Source: Anisodus tanguticus (lineage: Eukaryota > Streptophyta > Magnoliopsida > Solanales > Solanaceae). Taken from it: DNA of 64,000 bases. Below the pieces are notes generated by a model, which worked only from the letters and a program-made list of their open reading frames with translations, ran no database searches and was not told where the DNA came from. Shown in pieces: positions 45,720 to 56,109 of this stretch (position 1 is its first letter; each line of letters opens with the position of its first letter). The position numbers were made by a program, and so were the translations under genes. The stretch spans positions 51,020,653 to 51,084,652 of the forward strand of contig CM067543.1 in NCBI GenBank assembly GCA_034509755.1, given 5' to 3'.

Positions 45720-46150
45720 CTCTATTTCTTTTCTAACTAAGAGTACTGGAAACTCAAAATGGTTTTGCAAATTTCAATTGGTTTTTGTGTCACAACAATA
45801 TATGAAGGTGGAATATATATATATATACACAAATGAGAAAAGGACCTCCAATTATACCATGGCCTTGTCTTGATTTCTGTGTTTTTATTCTTTTTATCAC
45901 TTCAGAATAATTCTAGCACCAAAAAACTCTTGAAATTAACTGGAACTTTTATTATGGTCCGTTCTTTACCTTAAAGAATCTATCACTTTCTACACTTCTA
46001 AGAGGATCCAATAACTTTATACACATACTCTTGAGCCCCTTGGTCACTTTTAACACATTCGGCTATATATATATTTCGGTTATTATTTTAGGGGCAAATA
46101 TATAGTGTAAAAATCTTTAGTTTTCTTTTATTTCTAGGCTGTCACCGCCT
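45720..46150. promoter_or_regulatory. Upstream region of the C2-domain gene
   Basis: This is the only unique-looking sequence between the C2 start codon and the copia LTR to the right, so it should contain the minus-strand promoter. A TA microsatellite (45812-45827) is present; no single TATA box stands out. Confidence 0.35.
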
Positions 46151-46440
46151 GAATCTGATCTTTCATTATTCTTGATACGATTTTGAAAGAGAATAATCTA
46201 TTGATTATTTTCATTAATGAAAAGGTATATATATATGATATACAATATCTAATTATGGAAATTAAATCTATCTTTTTCTAATACAAGACTACTACATTTT
46301 TCTAATACAAGACTACTACCATAGTTCTACATATACAAGAACTCTAATAATTATGGTAAGAAATATACAAAATATACACGCTATATACACACCATGTACG
46401 TGACATGCTTTCACACCCCTGCAGTATTGCGGGGGGTTGT
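46150..46440 (-). repeat. Copia-5 LTR region
   Basis: Left of the RNase H tail, after a purine-rich CCCCCCGCAATACTGCAGGG stretch on the minus strand, the sequence has LTR character (tandem 27-bp unit CTTTTTCTAATACAAGACTA near 46270-46320, AT-rich, TATA motifs). The outer terminus is not clear. Confidence 0.45.
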
Positions 46441-46733
46441 CGTACGCTGAGACTGTCCCTAAAATCTTCAAACAGAACTAAGGGAAGACCCTTAGTAAAG
46501 ATGTCAGCAATTTGGTACCGTGAAGGGACATGCAAGACACGAACTTGTCCATGAGCTACATTTTCGCGAACAAAGTGAACATCCATCTCGATATGTTTAG
46601 TGCACTGATGTTGGACCGGATTCTCAGAGAGATAGACCGTACTAACATTATCGCAGTAGACTAAGGTAGCTTTCTGAATAGGAAAGTAAAGCTCTAATAG
46701 GAGACTACGCAGCCAACAAGACTCAGACACCAC
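46344..46733 (-). pseudogene. Copia-5 RNase H C-terminal tail
   Basis: One 129-codon minus-strand frame reads LRSLLLELYFPIQKATLVYCDN, then HIEMDVHFVRENV and LHVPSRYQIADIFTKGLP, the end of a copia polyprotein. Only this tail remains; a gypsy leader and LTR replace the rest to the right. Confidence 0.9.
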
Positions 46734-46739
46734 ATTGGC

Positions 46740-47155
46740 TACAATTTTTCTAGATAGGTCAAACTATTGGAAGAAAATAGAAAAGGAAGACCGAGTGGGA
46801 TCAAAGAAACTGGCGGGCTGATTACTAAATAGATACAAATAGGTGCGAGATTGATTTAGCTCAGAGGGGGCCTCTCTTTCACAAACGAGGGAGTACAATA
46901 CTTAGATCTTACGAACTAATCGAGGTCTTTCTCGTCGTAGATATCGCTGCAATTTCAAATGGGAAAATAGGATTAGGAATAAATGTTCTTACGACTCGGC
47001 TCTACCGAACGATCTAGGTTATGAAAGAAGGAAACAATCCTAAATGCCCTGTAGCCTTCTGCTTATAAGTGTGGAGCGCTACACACCCATAAATAAGACT
47101 CTACCAGACACGACTTGTAGACATCCCTAGGACAGACCTACTCTGATACCAAGTT
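46740..47155 (-). mobile_element. Ty3-gypsy 5' leader with primer site
   Basis: The 47140-47150 string CTCTGATACC is, on the minus strand, GGTATCAGAG, a primer-binding-like site a few bases inside the LTR end at 47156. The leader text (CTAAATGCCCTGTAGCCTTC, AGACTCTACCAGACACGACT) is of the kind that follows this LTR family in Solanaceae. No gag can be read. Confidence 0.6.
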
Positions 47156-49250
47156 TGTCACCACCCAAATCGGAGGGTCGTGATGGACATCCGCACCTTA
47201 CTTGCTGAGTACCACTACTCATATATTAAGCATATAACCGTAATTTCTCATGGCCCACGAGGGCCTCTACGAGATACCCTGCCGACATATGAAAATAGTA
47301 AACTGGAAAAAAGCTATGTAAAATCCTGCAACCAGAAGGACACAACCTATATACATATACATACCAAGGCCGCCGACAGGGCCATACACGATTACTATAC
47401 ACAGAATAATTATCTACAAGCCTCTAAAGAGTACGGGACATCATAAGGTCGAGATAGGGCCCCGCCATACCCATATGCATATGCAAAACAAATATTGTAC
47501 TAAGGTTAGACCACAACTCCGGAACAAGTGGAGTGCTCCAATATCCGCTGAACCAGCAACCTACTAGCGAGAACCGTCACCCTGTACCTGAGCCTGCGGG
47601 CATGAAACGTAGCGTCCTCTGAAAAAAGGGACGTCAGTACGAATAATGTACTAAGTAGGTCAGACATGAAGAATAGCATAATAGAGACATGAAAGTAACA
47701 TGAGACAAGAACAACCAACCAATAGTGAATGCCTCTGAGGGCCCTAATATGCCTAAGTGTCATGCACAATGCAGTCATACATACACACACACACACATAT
47801 ATATATATGTGTGTGTGTGTGTGTGTATAACGTCGTATCCCATCATATCATTTCGGCCTCTGTGGGTAGAACCATCATCATATACCAACTGATCAGGTGG
47901 TGTGCGTATATAACGTCGTATCCCTTTGCCCATCCCCACATATATATAATGCATACCATATAGTAGCGTATATAACGCATATGAGGTTCAGGGTAATACA
48001 TGAATATAATGCATGAATGATGCTGAGACACTCTGAGTTTATCGGAGTGATATAACGTCGTTGCACATCCGATTAACATTATGAACATTAACATATTTCT
48101 CATATACTTCAATAGGGATTTAGGAGCATATTTAGTCATGCTTTGAATATAGGAATTAATAACAGGAATATCCTTAACTACTAAGAGTAGAATCATTTAT
48201 GGGACAGTATTACGTTTACGTTTCGTTACATGAAACATGCCAAAAGAAAAAAAAATTACCTTAGACATACCTCGATTCGACCTTCGAATGACCACAACAA
48301 GTCAATCATTTCAGGTAGACGTCTAACCTTGAACCTGAGCTCAAAGATCTGATGCTGAATTGCGGAAACTCAACTACGACACTAAATTTCGAAAGAAAAT
48401 TCTTGCACGTCAAAAGTCAGTTCTCTCCCTTGGAGGTATACATAATAACTATCTATCTATAGAATTAAGTGAAGCTCTCCAATTTATTTATATCCTCATA
48501 GGTCGGTTATGTCTATCTCTATAAGCTAACTTTTGTATCAATTACTTAGTTATGAAGAATTATTAATATAATATTGTATACTTGGATATCAACGTGTTAG
48601 CCGTTGGTAAATCCATATCCACATATTTGCCACCTAATCACTTTTCAATAAATCATATCCCAACTCTTGTAGCAAAATTATTCTTGAACTACTATAGTAT
48701 CTCAAATTTCTATTCTATGCTTATCCACTTTTACAACCTGCACGTAATATATATACATATAGGCTTGGCCTACTTTATTTACCCATTTTATACAACTAAA
48801 TCTATTAGTTTAAAAACTCATGCAATATAAAATTGGATCCATTATCTATATAATTAATCATATACCTCATATAGTATATAACATAAATAAATAATATTTC
48901 ATAATGCATACCAATAAGTAGCACCACCATTTTTAATAATTATAATTATTACTACTTATTACTACACCATTACTAGTGATATAATTTTTAAAAAGTATAT
49001 ATTTTTTCAACATAATATGACATCACAAAATTAATTCTTGAAACGATAAAAAGATAACTTTCAACAAAAAATATTATTTTCAATTTCGATCACCACACTT
49101 ATTAAGCCCTAAATCATTTTGGCAATTTATCTTTTTATACACTAAATTCTTGATGTGAATACGTAAATATAACAAAATTCCCCCCGGACTCAGGTCTACT
49201 TACATATGTCTATCGATTCAAACTATGACCCAAAAATACGGGATGTTACA
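47156..49250 (-). repeat. Ty3-gypsy LTR (about 2.1 kb)
   Basis: On the minus strand it runs from TGTAACATCCCGTATTTTTG (49250) to TTTGGGTGGTGACA (47156), TG...CA ended. The plus-strand text CACCCAAATCGGAGGGTCGTGATGG at one end and CGGGATGTTACA at the other are hallmarks of a widespread Solanaceae gypsy LTR. It contains repeated TATAACGTCGTATCCC units and a large palindromic microsatellite (47776-47827). No second LTR is present. Confidence 0.85.
47776..47827. repeat. Palindromic (AC)n(AT)n(GT)n microsatellite
   Basis: An AC run, then AT repeats, then a GT run form a near-perfect self-complementary block of about 50 bp, able to extrude as a hairpin or cruciform. It lies inside the gypsy LTR. 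Confidence 0.95.
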
Positions 49251-51372
49251 CAACCAAATTTCAAACTAATTCGTAATTTTAGTTGTCTCTATTATCCATG
49301 GTTGAAGCCATATTCTAAAAATGAATTAGAACCAAGATCAACGCCATGTGTCTACCTTGGTTTTTCAATATAGTATCATAGTTATCAATGTTTTGATCCA
49401 GTCAAATCCAATGTTTATTTTTCCAGAGATGTCAATTTTCTAGAAAATATCTTTTCCTTATCAAAATCTTTTTTCAAAATTCAAATCTTCAAACTTCAGA
49501 ATATCATGGTATAATCTTCTCCCATCCAAAAATTCAGAAAACTTTGAACACTCAAATAATTTTCAAAACACTACACAATTTGATCTTATTCCTCCCATTC
49601 CAATCTCTACACGTGCATCTCCACAAATGGCTGGTCCAATGCTGCTCCAATGCTGAAATTCCAGTGTCAACGCCGTCTACTTCTCCAAGGGTAAGTCATT
49701 CTAACTCTACTTCTTTTCATGTTAACTCCTCCAGTCCAAGTAATCCAACTACCTCCTCATCCTCGACTAGTTCCCTCCCTTCCCACCAATCTCCACCTCC
49801 ACCTCACCATTCACCGGTACGTATCACTACTCGATCACAAAAATAACATCTTTAAACCCAAACGTGTCTTTGATTATATGGTCATTCTACCCTCCCTTCT
49901 CCCACCTTACACTGTGAAGCAAGCATCCAAGGATCCAAAGTGGTGTTTGGCCATGCAAGAGGAGTTTGACGCTTGCTAAAAAATAAAACATGGGAGCTCA
50001 TACCTCCTGATCCTAAGCACAACATTGTTGACAATAAATGGATCTTTCATATAAAATGAAAGGCTGATGGTTCTATTAATCGTTATAAAGCACGGTTAGT
50101 TGCCAAGAGATTTACATAACGTCCTGGTGTTGACTTTCATTCCACATTTAGTCCCGTAGTCAAGCCCACAACCATACGCATTGTGCTCTCTCTCACCACT
50201 TGCTTTGTCGGCATGTTCATCAACTAGATGTCAACAACGCTTTCCTTCAAGGTCATCTTGAAGAAGATGTATATATGAAGCAACCAAAAGGTTTTGAACA
50301 TCCAGACAATCCAAATCATATATGTCGCCTTCGAATTGCCATTTATGGGTTCAAACAAGCCCCACAGGCGTGGTACAATGAACTCAAGGAGTTTCTTGTC
50401 TCGTTTGGCTTTAAAAAATCTCACTTTGATTTTTCACTCAATGGGCATAATGATATATCTTCTTGTTTATGTTGATGATATTATATTAACAGGAAACAAT
50501 GTGATAGCTATCAACAATATCAATGATGTTTTGTCTAAACATTTTTCTCTCAAGGATCTTGGGCTACTGCATTATTTCCTAGGTGTTGAAGTCCTTCCAA
50601 ATGCAGATAGTTTGATCATTTCTCAGTCTAACTATATCACTGATGTGCTCAAAGAATTCTCAATGGAAGAAAGCAAAGATGTCCAGTCACCGCTATCTAC
50701 CTCCACGCAACTTAAGTTGGATGATGGCTCTCCTCTTACTGATGCAAAGCAATATCGCTCTACTATCGAAAAATTACAGTATTTTGCTTTTACGTTGCCC
50801 TGACATAAGCTATGTTGTGAACAAGCTTTCTCAATTCATGCATCGTCCTACTGTTATTCATTGGACTGATGTTAAGCGTGTTCTACGCTATCTGAAACAA
50901 ACAATAATGCATAGCATTTTCTTCCGCAAGCAATCAGATCATGCACTGTATATTTATTTTGATGCTGACTGGGCAGGTGACCTTACTGATCGATCATCCA
51001 CCTCTGCTTATGTTATTTATCTTGGTCTAAATCCCATTAGCTGTTCCTCCAAGAAACAACGCTTTGTTGCTCGTTCATCCACGGAAGCCTAATATAGAGC
51101 AGTTGCTGAAGGAAATTGGATAATGAATTTGTTGACTGAACTTTGCATTCCTCTTTCCACTATTCCAAAAGTTTACTGCGACAACATTGGCACCAGTTAT
51201 CTCTGCCAAAATCCAGTATTCCATAGCCGGATGAAGCACATTGCAATTGACTTTCATTTTGTTCGTGATCAAGTGCAACAACACCGCATCAACATTGTTC
51301 ATGTTCACTTCGCTGATACACTCACTAAGCCACTACCACTGCATCTTTTCAACGTAATCTCATCAAGTTAGG
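49251..51372 (+). pseudogene. Copia-6 integrase tail, RT and RNase H
   Basis: It starts within the integrase C-terminal region (FSCLYYPWLKPYSKNELEPRSTPCVYLGF near 49275-49365). A Ser/Pro-rich linker follows, then RT with DVNNAFLQGHLEEDVYMKQP (50226-50285), FKQAPQAWYNELKEF, LLVYVDDIILTGNN (near 50465-50505) and HYFLGVEV. The RNase H part has YFDADWAGDLTDRSSTSAYV and KHIAIDFHFVRDQV. At least three frameshifts and several stops break it. Its 5' half is missing: the gypsy LTR ends at 49250, directly against integrase sequence. Confidence 0.92.
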
Positions 51373-51389
51373 AGTTGTTGACACCTCTC

Positions 51390-51710
51390 CTAACTCGAGG
51401 GGGCATAAAGGAACAATATCAGTATCTTAAAAACCATATCTGAACAATATCAACAACTTGATTACATATCTGATTTTATTTTATTTTGTAAAGATTTCAT
51501 TTGTTTTTATTGATTGTAATTTGTTTAGTATTAGAAAAATATCTGTAATTTAATATCTTTCCTTTCCCGTACCTGTAATCTTGGGATTCAATTCCCAATC
51601 AACTGAATAAATAGGAGACCATCATAATACAATCAAAACAACTTTTCACTCATTCATCTCTAACTCAAACGCCTGAAATATCATATTGATCACCAGTAGT
51701 AGGATATAAC
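51390..51710 (+). repeat. Copia-6 3' LTR with polypurine tract
   Basis: CTCGAGGGGGCATAAAGG (51394-51411) follows the end of the polyprotein by about 20 bases, as a polypurine tract does. The next 300 bp have LTR character: GTAATCTTGGGATTCAATTC, then GAATAAATAGGAGACCATCA with a TATA-like AATAAATAG, and CTCATTCATCTCTAACTCA. The exact LTR ends are unclear. Confidence 0.65.
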
Positions 51711-52117
51711 AATGTGAACTACAAAATAATTCTACTAGTCACCAGAAAGAAAGAAGTTAAAGTTGGAAATCAAGAAAAGAAAGAAAAATCAAACAAAATA
51801 AAAATAAAAATATGCACAAGCCAACTTAAGGATTCATTGTTTAGACAATACAGGTAAATTGAATATGTAATGCCATTAGAAACACAAATACAGTAATAAG
51901 CTGATGATAGAACAACCACATAAATTTTTCATCGAAATAAGGAAGCTGCAATTGATGACAGAAAAATCACATAAATAAATTAACTTCCCAAAAGGGAAGC
52001 TGCATATGATTCTAGCACAACAAAGAAAAACATATGATCACATAACATAATGAAATGTAACATTTTAACAATGCTGCTTCAATGAGGAAAAGAGAATCTC
52101 ATATGCATGTCTCACGC

Positions 52118-52486
52118 TCAAGGCTTTTTAGGCACTTGAGGGATTTCTGGCTTTTGCAAAGTTGGTAGCTCAGGCTTAGGAATAGCAGGCATCTCGAGTT
52201 TTGGCAATGCTGGAAGTTCAGGCTTTGAAAATGTTGGCAACTCCGGCTTAGGGATTTTTGGCAATTCGATCATTGGCGGAGTTGGCAGCTCGAGTTTTGG
52301 AATTTCATGGAATTCAGGCTTAGGTAAGGTTGGGATTTCCGGGAGATGTGGCAATTCAAGCTTAGGAAACTCGGGCAGAGTTATTTCAAGAAGATGTCGT
52401 GCTTGTCATTGAATTGCATAGCTGCTTGTTAAGGACAAAGTGACAAGTAATAACACGGATAAAGATGGGTTGTAGTGATAAATCAT
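52118..52486 (-). pseudogene. PELPK-type proline-rich cell-wall protein, copy 1, nonsense-broken
   Basis: From ATG 52486 the frame gives a 25-residue signal peptide (SVLLLVTLSLTSSYAIQ), then a TGA stop at 52406-52408, then in the same frame ARHLLEITLPEFPKLELP and about ten Pro-rich repeats of the kind PELPxLPKPE to a TGA at 52118. Plant PELPK proteins are secreted, Pro/Glu/Leu/Lys-repeat wall proteins. Copy 2 (61943-62398) has QAEARHLLE where this copy has Q-stop-QARHLLE, so the stop is a mutation here. Without it the product would be 122 residues. An assembly or sequencing error at this codon would make the gene intact. Confidence 0.85.
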
Positions 52487-52679
52487 TGTTGAAGGAGACG
52501 ATAAATGCTATAACACTAGTATCTTATGCTTTGATTGATTATGCATTATGCTTCACTTTGAACAAGTTCATATAGATATGTGGATGTGGAGAATTAGGTT
52601 TTGGCTGTGGTTGGTAGGAAAAAGTGTATGTTAGTTCTTCTTCTCAACAATAACCTCCTAATTTAATCTGACAAAAAAA

Positions 52680-52950
52680 TTTCTAGTTTAACATATTCTA
52701 GCACATATTTTATGTAGATATTCCTACAAGGTCAAAACATAAGAATGGTGTTCCAGTAGGTAATCCAAAGAGAACTTACTTTTCTTTAAAATTGTAACAT
52801 TGGAAAAACTTGCAGGTAAGTGATTCAAAGTGTGTACTAATGGTAGAGTGAGTTAGTGGGAAATAAATAAAATGACAAAAAGGTTCTGATGAATAAAATG
52901 AGGAACCATAACTAGCATCTGTATAATATAATAATTATTAACAGTAGTAG
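52680..52950. other. Interval between PELPK copy 1 and Copia-7
   Basis: Part of the 5' flank is shared with copy 2 (TTCCTACAAGGTCA.AACATAA at about 52719-52743 and 62601-62630). No gene is seen. Confidence 0.5.
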
Positions 52951-52954
52951 AATT

Positions 52955-54334
52955 CCTTCACAGTGAAACTAAAGGGATCAAAATCAATTGACACAGAATT
53001 ATGACGAGTAAATTATCGAATGGAAATAAGATTTTTGATGATGTTCGGGACATATAAGACATTATTTAGGGAGAAGGGGTGAAGTGGTTGTGTATAAGCA
53101 TAACCATAGCCCTTAATTGGAATGCGGTGGTTATTGACAACGGTAATATATTGAGGATGCTTCAAATTAAACAATAGTGAAAGATTATCTGAAGACCGGT
53201 AAGATGGGATGTGGCTCCGGAGTTCATGTACCAATTGTGATCAGGCTGTGGCCTGCTCCAGATCTGTTGGGGCCAGGCTAGCTTTTGGGGTGCTGGACGA
53301 GATGGGCCTGCTGAGTCTGAAAATTGAAGGGTCTCGGACTTGGGCCTTGGCCCAATAAACCTTGCTGAGTACCATGATATTGGGTCGCGGAAGGCATGCC
53401 ATAAGCGGCCCAATTGGAATGTTGCTGAAACTGTGCTGGTCCGCTCCAGTGATGGTTCGACGGAGGTGTTGGCGGCTGCGGGTTGGTGGCCGGTGACTGG
53501 CCGACTCTGCCTCCCCGTCCTCGTCCACGACCACCCCCACCATTACCTCTTCCTCGACCTGATTTGCCTCCCCCACGACCGCGATTCTGACCGCCGTCTG
53601 CAGAAGAATGACCGGCGGCAGATGCGGTAGTGTGAGTTGAAGCGTCAACGGCGAACACTTTTTGCGAGTGTTCTTCTTGTCTGGCACGGCGAGTTTCTTC
53701 AAGTAACAACTGCGACCGAGCCTTGTGAAAAGTCGGAAGGGGATCGGATTGTTGAATTACCGTTGCGAGGGTGTCGTATTCGCCTTTTGGCAGACCGGCG
53801 ACGAGTTGGAGAACCATACGTGTGTTGGAAACTGTTATCCCAACATTCGAAAGTTGGTCAGCCAGGAGCTTTAGTTGCTTGCAGTAGTCCGATGCGTTGG
53901 AGAAGTTCTCAAGACGCGTGCTGTGGAATTGTTCTTCGAGATAGACAGCACGGTATGTTTGTTGTCCTGAAAAATATCTTCTAATCGAAGCCAAAGATTG
54001 CGCGCAGAGGCACCAGTTTTCAGGATGGTTAAGAGTAGGTCCTGAGAAATTGTTCCGTATATCCATTGTTTGACAAGACCGTCGAGGCGGTGCCAGAGTG
54101 TATCATCAACCTCACTAGGTCGGGGAACAGAATCATCGATGTGATCCAACACGTTATAGACATCGGCGTGAATACGGAATAGTTCAACCCATGGGTATAT
54201 TGCCCGTGTTCTTGATCAAGAATTATGGGAACGAAGTTCTTGATGTTTGTGATCATGAGAGCTGGATGTGTGAAGGGTGAAACAGATGGTTTGGGATCGA
54301 CAACAGAGGAGGCTGAGGCTGATTGGGAAGACAT
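52955..54334 (-). pseudogene. Copia-7 gag-protease fragment
   Basis: On the minus strand the Gag starts at 54334 (MSSQSASASSVVDPK) with NIKNFVPIILDQEHGQYT, TISQDLLLTILKTGASARNLWLRLEDIF, QLVAGLPKGEYDTL and an Arg-Gly-rich tail (53500-53600) in place of a zinc knuckle. The protease motif follows (NSGATSHLTG near 53240, with Asn for the catalytic Asp), then NVLYVPNIIKNLISI. It stops at 52955. Frameshifts occur near 54150 and 53280. Its Gag resembles that of Copia-4 (32826-32000), so both belong to one lineage. Confidence 0.88.
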
Positions 54335-54443
54335 GGTAATTAGTGAGAAAACAGAGCAGGGAATTTCAGTGTGGCCGAGAAACAGGAACAGAAACTGTCA
54401 GAAGGGTGTGTTTTGGCCGAGAATCAGAAATTGGCTGATACCA

Positions 54444-54658
54444 TGTAAGAATATCTCCCTTGAGGAGCCTTTGCATTACAATGTATATATATAGTAGTAC
54501 AATATGAATCATAATACAATACAAATCTAGGTTTACCATATGTATCCTAGTCTTACCATAATTCTGTAATCTAAATATATACAAAATATTTATAATTATG
54601 GTGATAGGATTGTATAGGGATTTTACTACTGTTAATAATAATAGTAGTAAAGATAACA
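54444..54658 (-). repeat. Copia-7 5' LTR (215 bp) with primer site
   Basis: On the minus strand it runs TGTTATCTTTACTACTATTA (54658) to ATTCTTACA (54444), followed by TGGTATCAGCC (54433-54443), a tRNA-Met primer site with a short deletion. No 3' LTR is seen; the element is cut in the protease. Confidence 0.8.
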
Positions 54659-54679
54659 CCTCTAGAAAATAATGATGAA

Positions 54680-56109
54680 TAAAAGGTTCATGTTCGTGGT
54701 TCCGAAAAAACTTTTTCTCTCTAGAATGATTTTTCCTCTCAGTTCATGCTGATCATGACTAGAAAAATGAAGAACGGAGGGAGAGGGTAACATATCAATG
54801 ATGCAACACCAGCTGTAATTACAACTAAGAAAGTGGTTCCTCAATCGGGGGATACGAAGAAAACAAAGAGCCTCAATGTATTGCACCGTTGAATTTGGTA
54901 TCAGCTCCGGTACAGGTGAAGAAGAATGGTGGCCAATTGGTGAAGACCGTATCACCACCAGTTTCGGTGATGGTGAATCAATACGCAGATGTGCCAAATT
55001 CAACTGTTTCATGGGCGGATCAAGGTGAAACAGGGGAAATTGTGAGGGAATCAACCGGTAAGACACATAACTCCTCAATTAATTCATGGAATAAAATTGT
55101 GAGCTCGCCTAGTAGTGTAGAGGAACTTGATATATCAGGCACTGTTAGGGATGGTATGAATGAGGATGAAATCGCATATTGGCGAACCTCTGTAGTATGT
55201 TATCTCTTAGGGTCGAATCCACCACAATCAGTAATGGAGGGTTTTTTCAATAGAATATGGAAGAGAAAAGGAGTTGACAAAATTTCCCAAATAAATAGAG
55301 GTGTGTTCCTGGTGCGGTTTCATCAGGAGGAGGATAGGGATGAAGTAGTGGAGGAAGGAGTCCAGATATTTGACAAAAAGCCAATTGTTGTGAAGCAGTG
55401 GAAACCTGATGTGGATGTGAGCAAGGAAACTGTTGATAAAGTGCCAGTGTGGATTAGGTTAGTTGGACTGGAAGTGAAGTATTGGGGGAAATCAGCATTA
55501 ACAAAGATTGCTAGTCTAGTTGGACAACCATTAAGGGTTGATAAAGCAACATCACAGGAGAGGCTGACCTATGCTAGGTTATTAGTGGAAATTCCATTGA
55601 ATCAGGAGTATCTATCAGCGGTAAGATTTGAAAATGAATATGGGACGATTATGCAACAATTGGTGGAGTATGAGTGAAAGCCTGTATTATGCTCAAGATG
55701 TAAGAACTTTGGGCATGAAGTGCAGGATTGTAGGAAACAACAGAGAGATGAGGCTATACTAGCCAAAATGAATAAGGGGGAACAAGAGGAGAAACAGCAG
55801 ACTGTACCTCAGGAGGAACAACAAGAGTTTACCAGGGCAAACAGGGTGGCTAATAGAGGGCCATACAACAGATACCAGGCAAGGAAATAGCCACAAACTA
55901 AAAATTCATATGATGTATTACACAAGGATGGAGAGCTAGGAATAAATGATAAGGGTAAGAAAAAGGAGAGGCATGAAAATGATGGCCAGGAGATTGTTAA
56001 AGCCTCAGATGTAGGAGTGGTGATGCAGACAGGGCAAGTACAAGCTGGGGAGGGTGGTAGTAGGAGCAGAAGTCCTGTGAAAACTGGGGTGGGGGGAGCC
56101 CTAACCCAA
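54680..56109 (+). pseudogene. L1 LINE ORF1 (nucleic-acid-binding protein)
   Basis: The frame from about 54876 (ATG) encodes a DUF4283-type domain (RTSVVCYLLGSNPP, VFLVRFHQEEDRDEV, VPVWIRLVGLEVKYWG, LTYARLLVEIP). At 55675-55677 a TGA replaces the expected Trp of YEWKP, and the frame continues with a zinc knuckle CSRCKNFGHEVQDC (55690-55731) and an acidic/Gln-rich tail. A further stop (TAG) is at 55888. 54680-54875 would be the 5' UTR. Confidence 0.88.
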
